Notes under the pieces: generated by a model | The model's input: only the letters and a program-made list of their open reading frames with translations | The model's database searches: none | What the model was told of the DNA's origin: nothing | Made by a program: the position numbers and the translations under genes | In this document: positions 4,481 through 10,420 of the stretch, one piece after another | How the letters are laid out: each line of letters opens with the position of its first letter | How positions within the stretch are numbered: the first letter of the stretch is position 1 | NCBI GenBank assembly: GCA_021785095.1 | Contig: JAJYGM010000812.1 | Coordinates: 1-10,420, forward strand | DNA length: 10,420 bases | Source: Actinomycetes bacterium | GTDB lineage: Bacteria > Actinomycetota > Acidimicrobiia > Acidimicrobiales > Bog-793 | Reading direction: 5' to 3'

Positions 4481-7191
4481 CTGCTCCCGGCGGCGCTCTC
4501 CCCGAGGGCTACCTGACCTCGCTGGAGGTCGACGTCCTCCTCGCCGACGGGCGCACGGCCAAGGTCCGCCCGGTTCTCCCGTCGGACCGCGAGGCCATCC
4601 GCGCTCTGTACGAGGGACTGTCGGAGCGGGCGTCCTATCTGCGCTTCTTCAGCATCAGGCGGCATGTCAAGGAAGAGGAGCTGGAGCGGTGGTGCACGGT
4701 CGACTACCGCGACCGGCTGGCCCTCGTGGCGCTCGCCGACGACCAGGTCATCGCCATGGCCTGCTATGACCGCACCCCCGGCTCGGACGAAGCCGAGGTC
4801 GCCTTCACGGTGCGCGAGGATCAGCAGGGCCGGGGCGTCGGCACCGTCCTGCTCGAGCACCTGGCGTCGGCCGCCCGGGTGGCGGGGCTTCGATGTTTCG
4901 TGGCGGACACGCTCGCAGAGAACCGGCAGATGCTCGACGTCTTCAGGCAGGCAGGTTTCGAGGAGCACACCGACTTCGACGGTTCGGTCATCAAGGTGTC
5001 CCTCGTCCTCGACGCGGTGCCTCGATATCTCGCGAATGTCGAGGAGCGGGACCGCCACGCGGCCGTTGCCTCCATCGCGCGGTTGCTGCGACCCAGGTCC
5101 ATCGCTGTCGTCGGGGCCAGCCGCCGACCTGGAGCGATCGGATACGAGCTGCTCGGGAACCTCGTCGCGGGCGGGTTCACCGGCCCCGTCTACCCCGTCA
5201 ACCCGCGCGGCGGCGAGATCGCTGGCATCACCGCGTTCCCGACGATCGGCGACGTGCCGGACGAGGTCGACCTCGCCGTCGTCGTGGTGCCCGCCGAGCG
5301 TGTGGCAGAGGTGGTCGAGCAGTGCGGCGAGAAGCACGTCGGCGGGCTCGTCGTGATCAGCGCCGGTTTCGCCGAGACCGGGCCCGAAGGACGGGCAGCA
5401 GAGCGCGAGCTCGTCGCGATCGCCCGCCGGCACGGGATGCGCCTGATCGGCCCGAACTGCATGGGCGTCGTCAACACCGAGCCCAAAGTCTCGATGAACG
5501 CCACCTTCTCACCGGTGGCGCCTACGCCGGGGAGGATCGCGTTCTCGTCTCAGTCCGGCGGCCTCGGCATCGCGATCCTGAACGAGGCGACCCATCGGGA
5601 CCTCGGCGTGTCGAGCTTCGTCTCGGTCGGCAACAAAGCGGACGTGAGCGGCAACGACCTCCTCCAGTACTGGGCTGAAGACGAGAACACCGACGTGATA
5701 CTGCTCTACCTCGAGTCCTTCGGGAACCCGCGGCACTTCTCCCGGATAGCCCGCCGGATCGCGCGCACGAAGCCGATCATCGCGGTCAAGGCGGGCAGGT
5801 CGCCCGCCGGCTCACGAGGCGCCAGCTCCCACACCGCGGCTCTCGCGTCGCCGGACGCCACGGTCGACGCTCTGTTCCGCCAGGCGGGCGTCATCCGGGT
5901 CGACACGCTCGAGGAGCTCTTCGACGTCGCCGACGTCATCCGTCACCAGCCGCTGCCGCAAGGGGACCGGGTCGCGATCGTCTGCAACGCCGGAGGACCC
6001 GGTGTCCTCGCCGCCGACGCCTGTGAGGGATACGGCCTCGACGTGCCCGAGCTCTCGGAGCAGTCCCAGCAGAGACTGCGTGAGCTCCTCGGTCCGGAAG
6101 CCGCGATCCGCAACCCCGTCGACTGCATCGCTTCGGCGACGGCCGAGCAGTACGAGCAAGCGCTGCGCATCGTGCTCGAGGACGAGTCGGTCGACGCCGC
6201 CATCGCGATCTTCACGCCTCCTCTCGTGACTCTGGCGGACGACGTCGCGCGGGCGGTCGCAAGCGTCGCCGCCACCGCCACCAAGCCGGTGGTCGCCAAC
6301 TTCCTCGCCACCTCAGGGACGCTGTCGGCCCTGCGGGAGGGAGACCGGCGGGTGCCGTTCTTCACGTACCCGGAGTCGGCAGCGCGAGCCCTCGCCCGGG
6401 TCACACCGTACGCGTCGTGGCTAGCCAAGCCCGTCGTCGACGCGCCGGAGTACACGGATCTCGACCAGGCCCGAGGCCGTGCGATCGTCGAGGTCGCCCT
6501 CAGCGACTCGCCCTCCACCTGGCTCGGGGCGACGGAAGCCGCCGACCTCCTCGCTTCCTACGGGATCCCTCTCGTCCGAAGCGTCCGTGCCGAGAGCAGC
6601 CGGGAGGTGGTGGCTGCCGCCGCAGCCGTGGGCTACCCGGTGGCCGTCAAGGTGGACGTGCCCGGCCTCGTCCACAAGACCGACGTCGGAGGCGTCCGCC
6701 TCGGACTGCGCGACGAGGAGGAGGTCGCCGGAGCGGCCGACGACCTCCTCCACCGCTTCGGCGAGGGCTCTGCCGTCCTCGTGCAACCGATGGTGGGATC
6801 GGGGGTCGAGACGATCGTCGGGGTCGTCGAGGTCCCTTCCTTCGGGCCGCTCGTGATGTTCGGCCTCGGCGGCACCGCGACCGAGCTGCTCGGAGATCGA
6901 TCGCTCACGCTGCTGCCGCTCAACCGGCCCGACGCGCTCGAGATGATCGAGTCACTCAGGTCGTCGCCGCTGTTGCGCGGGTACCGAGGTGCTGAGAAGG
7001 CCGACCTGGAGGCGCTCTCGGACCTGCTCTGCCGCGTCGCGAAGCTCGCCGAGGACCTGCCGGAGGTCGTCGAGATGGACCTCAACCCCGTCGTGGCCGG
7101 TCCGTCGGGGTGCCTCGTGCTCGACGCGAAGGTACGGGTGGCCACCGTCACCGAGCCCGAGCCGCTGCTCAGGCGTCGTCATCTGCGCTGA
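4477..7191 (+). CDS. GNAT acetyltransferase fused to NDP-forming acyl-CoA synthetase (Pat-like)
   Basis: A 904-aa cytoplasmic fusion. Residues ~18-185 are a GNAT acetyltransferase with the acetyl-CoA pyrophosphate loop Q117-G-R-G-V-G122. Residues ~200-330 are a CoA-binding Rossmann domain (SIAVVGASRRPGAIG at ~208-222; IGPNCMGVVN at ~324-333). Residues ~345-480 are the succinyl-CoA-ligase-like flavodoxin domain with SHTAALA, H452 being the expected phosphohistidine. Residues ~670-890 are an ATP-grasp domain (PVAVKVDVPGLVHKTDVGGV, EMDLNPVV). Known of the family: such fusions (E. coli PatZ, Salmonella Pat, Streptomyces PatA) acetylate lysines of metabolic enzymes, classically acetyl-CoA synthetase. 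E. coli PatZ carries the GNAT domain at the C-terminus; here it is N-terminal. The start ATG overlaps the SRPBCC stop as ATGA. The 3' end overlaps the convergent formate dehydrogenase gene by 23 bases. Retention of H452 suggests the ligase half could still turn over acyl-CoA. Family is firm; substrates unknown. Confidence 0.93.
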   Translation: MTAPGGALPEGYLTSLEVDVLLADGRTAKVRPVLPSDREAIRALYEGLSERASYLRFFSIRRHVKEEELERWCTVDYRDRLALVALADDQVIAMACYDRTPGSDEAEVAFTVREDQQGRGVGTVLLEHLASAARVAGLRCFVADTLAENRQMLDVFRQAGFEEHTDFDGSVIKVSLVLDAVPRYLANVEERDRHAAVASIARLLRPRSIAVVGASRRPGAIGYELLGNLVAGGFTGPVYPVNPRGGEIAGITAFPTIGDVPDEVDLAVVVVPAERVAEVVEQCGEKHVGGLVVISAGFAETGPEGRAAERELVAIARRHGMRLIGPNCMGVVNTEPKVSMNATFSPVAPTPGRIAFSSQSGGLGIAILNEATHRDLGVSSFVSVGNKADVSGNDLLQYWAEDENTDVILLYLESFGNPRHFSRIARRIARTKPIIAVKAGRSPAGSRGASSHTAALASPDATVDALFRQAGVIRVDTLEELFDVADVIRHQPLPQGDRVAIVCNAGGPGVLAADACEGYGLDVPELSEQSQQRLRELLGPEAAIRNPVDCIASATAEQYEQALRIVLEDESVDAAIAIFTPPLVTLADDVARAVASVAATATKPVVANFLATSGTLSALREGDRRVPFFTYPESAARALARVTPYASWLAKPVVDAPEYTDLDQARGRAIVEVALSDSPSTWLGATEAADLLASYGIPLVRSVRAESSREVVAAAAAVGYPVAVKVDVPGLVHKTDVGGVRLGLRDEEEVAGAADDLLHRFGEGSAVLVQPMVGSGVETIVGVVEVPSFGPLVMFGLGGTATELLGDRSLTLLPLNRPDALEMIESLRSSPLLRGYRGAEKADLEALSDLLCRVAKLAEDLPEVVEMDLNPVVAGPSGCLVLDAKVRVATVTEPEPLLRRRHLR

Positions 7192-10100
7192 GGTCCCGGC
7201 CCGCCCGCCGGCGGTACTCCTCGACGAGCTCGAGCAGCGCAGGCCCGCGTGGCCGTCGTCCCGGCCGGATGTCGACGGTGAAGGCCTTCGCCTCCTGGAT
7301 GTGCACATTCGGGTCGAGGGTCATCGCCGCCAGCTCGTTCGCGGCGTCGCCGACGGAGTACCCGTTCGGGCCCCAGTGGTAGGGGAGCCCGATCTGCTCG
7401 ATCGTCCTGTCCTGCACGGTGAGCGGGGTCACGCGGTCCGTCACGAGCACACGGGCCTCGATGGCGCCGCGTAGCGTCACGATGGCCGCCCAGCCCCCGT
7501 GCTCGAGTCCACGCTCTGCCGCCAGGCCGGGCGAGATCTCGCAGAACATCTCCGGTTGCAGCTCCGACAGGTACGGGAGGAAGCGCGACATCCCGCCTGC
7601 CGTGTGGTGCTCGGTCAGCCGGTAGGTCGTGGCCACGTAGGGGAAGACGTCGCTTCCGGGCTGGCCGGGGTGGGGGTGGTACTCGTTGTGGCGACGTGGG
7701 AACACCTCACGGACCGGGTTGCTCTGCTGCGGGTAGAGCAAGTTCGAAAGCGGCGACTCCTCCGGCTCGTAGTGCGTCGGCAGCGGCCCGTCGACGAGCC
7801 CGGCAGGCGCGTAGAGCCAGCCGCGGCCGTCTGCCTGCATGATGAACGGCTCGGTCCCGGCGATGCCGTCCGGACCGGCGGCGCCCTTCGGCGGCCGGTA
7901 GTCCGGGCGCTTGTCCGCGTCGAAGTCGGGCACGTCGTGGCCCGTCCAGCGGCCTTCGGACTCGTCCCACCAGACGAGCGCCTTGCGCTCGCTCCAGGGT
8001 TTCCCGTCCGGGTCGGCGGAGGCCCGGTTGTAGAGGATGCGGCGGTTCGCGGGCCAGGCCCAGCCCCACTCCGGTGCCACCCAGCTCTGCTCGCTCCGGG
8101 GCTTGCGGCGCGCCGTCTGGTTGACACCGTCCGCGTAGCACCCGCAGTAGATCCAGCAACCGCACGTCGTCGACCCGTCGTCCTCGAGCTCGGTGTAGGA
8201 CGAGAGGGCGCGACCGTCGGGTCCGGCGCCGTTCACCTCCGCCAGCACGGCCTCGGCGCTCGGCTCCTCGATCGATCCTTCCGTCGGGTAGTCCCACGTG
8301 AGGTCGAGCACGGGCCGGTCCATCTCGTCAGCGGATCCCGCCAGCTTCTCCCGGATGATCCGCCCGAGGTGGTAGTAGAACCAGAGGTCGCTGCGGGCAT
8401 CGCCTGCCGGTTCGACGGCCTGCTCGTGCCACTGGAGCATGCGCTGGGTGTTCGTGAAGCTCCCGCTCTTCTCGGTGTGGGCGGCTGCAGGGAAGAAGAA
8501 GACCTCGGTCCCGATGTCGCCGGTGCGCAGCTCGCCCGTGCGGATCTCCGGGCCGTCCTTCCAGAAGGTGGCCGTTTCGATGAGGGAGAAGTCGCGCACG
8601 ACGAGCCAGTCGAGGCTCGCGAGCCCGAGCCGCTGCATCTTCGCGTTGGCAGAACCGACGGCAGGGTTCTCACCGACGACGAAGTACCCCTTGCAGGCGC
8701 CGTCGATCTGCGCGAGCACCGTCTGGTAGGTGCCGTGGGCTCCGGTGAGCCTCGGCACGTAGTCGAAACAGAACTCGTTCCCCGCCACCGCTGCCTCCCC
8801 CCACCACGCTTTGAGGAGGCTCACGAGGTACGCACGTGTGCCGGCCCAGTAACCGCGTCGCGCCGACTCGGCCTCGACGAAGGCGTCGAGGCTCTCGTTC
8901 GATGACGCGTGCGGCATCGGGATGTAGCCGGGAAGGAGGTCGAACAACGTCGGGATGTCGGTCGAGCCCTGGATGCTCGCGTGACCGCGCAGCGCCATTA
9001 TCCCGCCGCCAGGGCGCCCGATGTTGCCGAGCAACAGCTGGAGGATCGAGGCGGTCCGGATGTACTGCACGCCGACGGTGTGCTGGGTCCAGCCGACCGA
9101 GTAGACGAAGGCCGTCGTGCGGTCGCGCCCGGAGTTCTCCGTGACGAGCTCGCACAGCTGGGCGAATTGGTCCTGCGAGATGCCGCAGATCTGCTCGACC
9201 ATGGCGGGGGTGTAGCGGGAGAAATGCCGTTTCAGGATCTGGAACACGCAGCGCGGGTGCTGGAGCGTCGGGTCTTGGATCGGGTCGCCGCCGATCTCGG
9301 CACCGCCGGAGCCGTGAGCCTCGCCGCGGCCCGCTTCGCGGATGTCGCGTTGTCCGGAGGCGGGCTCGACGTCGGCGCCCTCGTAGCTCCATGTGGAGAT
9401 GTCGTAGTGGCGGGACTCGCGGTCGAGCCCCGAGAAGACACCGCCGAGGTCCTCGGTGTCCTCGAAGTCCTCGGAGATGATCGTCGGCGCGTTCGTGTAG
9501 TGGACGACGTAGTCGCGGAAGAACTTGCCTTCCTCGATGACGTGGTTGACGATCCCGCCGAGCAGTGCGATGTCGCTGCCGGCGCGGATCGGGACGTGGA
9601 TGTCCGCGAGAGCGCTCGTCCGCGTGAACCGCGGGTCGACGTGGATCACTGTCGCACCGCGTGCCTTCGCCTCCATGATCCACTGGAACCCGACCGGGTG
9701 GCACTCGGCCATGTTCGAGCCCTGGATGACTATGCAGTCCGCGTTCTGGAGGTCTTGCTGGAAGGTGGTGGCGCCGCCCCTACCGAACGAAGTCCCCAGA
9801 CCGGGGACGGTGGCCGAGTGTCATATGCGTGCCTGGTTCTCGATCTGTATCGCACCGAGGGCGGTGTACAGCTTCTTCATCAAGTAGTTCTCTTCGTTGT
9901 CGAGAGTCGCGCCGCCGAGGCTCGCGATCCCGAGCGTGCGCCGGACGCGCTTGCCCTCGTGCTCCCACTGGAACGTCTCGCGGCGCGTCCCGATCACGCG
10001 GTCCGCCACCGCCTGCATCGCATCGTCGAGATCCATCTCCTCCCAGGCCGAGGCGTACGGGCGCCGGTGGAGGACCTTGTACAGGCGCGCGTCGCCGGTC

Positions 10101-10414
10101 GTGAGCTGCAGGCTGGCGGCCCCCTTCGGGCAGAGACAGCCGCGGCTGACAGGCGAGTCGGGATCGCCCTCGATCTGGACGACGGCGCCGTCGCTCACGT
10201 ACACGTTCTGGCCGCACCCGACGGCACAGTACGGGCAGACGGACTTCACGATCCGGTCCGACGACGCGGTCCTCGGTGAGATGCTGGCGCTTCTCGGCGA
10301 CTGCGCCGCGGCGCCCTTGCCGAGCCGGTCGCGCCCGCGCACCTGACGCCACAAGGGCCAGTTCGACAGGCGTGCGGGCATCGTGCTCTGTTCTACCCGC
10401 TCGAGCTCGATCAT
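7169..10414 (-). CDS. fdhA: Selenocysteine-containing formate dehydrogenase, catalytic (alpha) subunit
   Basis: Molybdo/tungstopterin formate dehydrogenase of the FdnG/FdoG type, oxidising formate to CO2; 1081 aa including Sec198. The frame has one internal TGA (9821-9823), read as selenocysteine: it follows GAIQIENQARI and precedes HSATVPGLGTSFGRGG, the family's active-site context, with His199 next to it. [4Fe-4S] ligands are C60, C63, C67 and C95 (CPYCAVGCG...RGCLCPKG) with the conserved K97. RGHASIQGSTDIPTLFDLLP and the C-terminal dinucleotide-binding domain (~930-1045) complete the MopB fold. An extra Cys group C751/C753/C757/C759 lies in the second half, and an Ala/Gly/Glu-rich insertion follows WSYEG. 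There is no twin-arginine signal or hydrophobic N-terminus, so it is probably cytoplasmic, unlike FdnG. ATG at 10414 is the first seen; the frame stays open to the window edge, and ATG at 10381 may be the true start, since conserved sequence begins just after. Electron-transfer subunits and promoter lie beyond the right edge, if present. Confidence 0.93.
9781..9823 (-). promoter_or_regulatory. Bacterial SECIS element for UGA recoding
   Basis: Directly after the UGA the mRNA folds into a hairpin: GUCCCC (9803-9808) pairs with GGGGAC (9792-9797) around the five-base loop GGUCU (9798-9802). The loop begins 18 bases after the UGA, the same loop sequence and spacing I count in the E. coli fdhF SECIS, and GGUC is the part contacted by SelB. 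The upper stem is a perfect 6 bp. I see no unpaired U in the stem equivalent to the bulged U of the E. coli element, so the host SelB may tolerate a different stem. Confidence 0.85.
9821..9823 (-). other. In-frame UGA selenocysteine codon of formate dehydrogenase
   Basis: On the minus strand ATA-TGA-CAC encodes Ile197-Sec198-His199. The reading frame is intact and strongly conserved on both sides, with no shift, and the position matches Sec196 of E. coli FdnG within two residues. A Cys-type homologue would have TGT or TGC here. Confidence 0.95.
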
Positions 10415-10420
10415 GACCGG

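Noticed and set aside
9821..9823. Formate dehydrogenase as a pseudogene with a nonsense mutation
   Set aside because: The TGA sits precisely at the family's selenocysteine position and is followed by a SECIS hairpin. The rest of the frame is intact.
7499..10279. Two long open frames on the plus strand (7499-8905 and 8909-10279)
   Set aside because: They are antisense to the formate dehydrogenase, whose protein is conserved along its whole length. Their translations look like low-complexity GC shadow sequence with no domain, and no ribosome-binding site is convincing.

Overview
The window is GC-rich DNA with actinobacterial character: tightly packed genes that often overlap by 4 to 23 bases, G/C-ending codons, GTG as well as ATG starts, and protein families (Acg-type nitroreductase, single-domain Usp, GNAT-first acetyltransferase/NDP-forming CoA ligase fusion) common in Actinobacteria. 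I cannot name a genus. I see no tRNA, rRNA, CRISPR array, insertion sequence or phage gene.

Layout. (1) Bases 14-2057, plus strand: a TorD-family molybdoenzyme chaperone overlapping a cysteine-rich two-[4Fe-4S] ferredoxin-like protein. This looks like the tail of an operon entering from the left. (2) Bases 2094-3128, minus strand: an Acg-type nitroreductase-fold flavoprotein, convergent with the ferredoxin gene. (3) Bases 3129-3392: a divergent control region with palindrome-like GGG-N-C...G-N-CCC sites that resemble the DosR/DevR dormancy box. (4) Bases 3393-7191, plus strand: a translationally coupled trio of universal stress protein, SRPBCC-like protein of unknown function, and a GNAT plus NDP-forming acyl-CoA synthetase fusion. 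(5) Bases 7169-10414, minus strand: the catalytic subunit of a formate dehydrogenase, convergent with the fusion gene and overlapping it by 23 bases.

The formate dehydrogenase is a selenoprotein. Its reading frame contains an in-frame TGA at 9821-9823 (codon 198), exactly where the FdnG/FdoG/FdhF family has selenocysteine. Just after it lies a hairpin with loop GGUCU, 18 bases after the UGA, the same loop and spacing I count in E. coli fdhF. A standard gene caller would split this gene in two.

How the parts may work together (inference): the Acg-like protein, Usp and protein acetyltransferase are families that in mycobacteria belong to, or are linked with, hypoxia/dormancy and energy-stress responses. 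Here they share one control region carrying DosR-like boxes. They are flanked by molybdoenzyme functions (TorD chaperone, ferredoxin, formate dehydrogenase) that supply or handle low-potential electrons. The window may therefore be a hypoxia/energy-starvation island combining formate oxidation with dormancy proteins. The SRPBCC-like protein and the cysteine-rich ferredoxin are the least characterised members.
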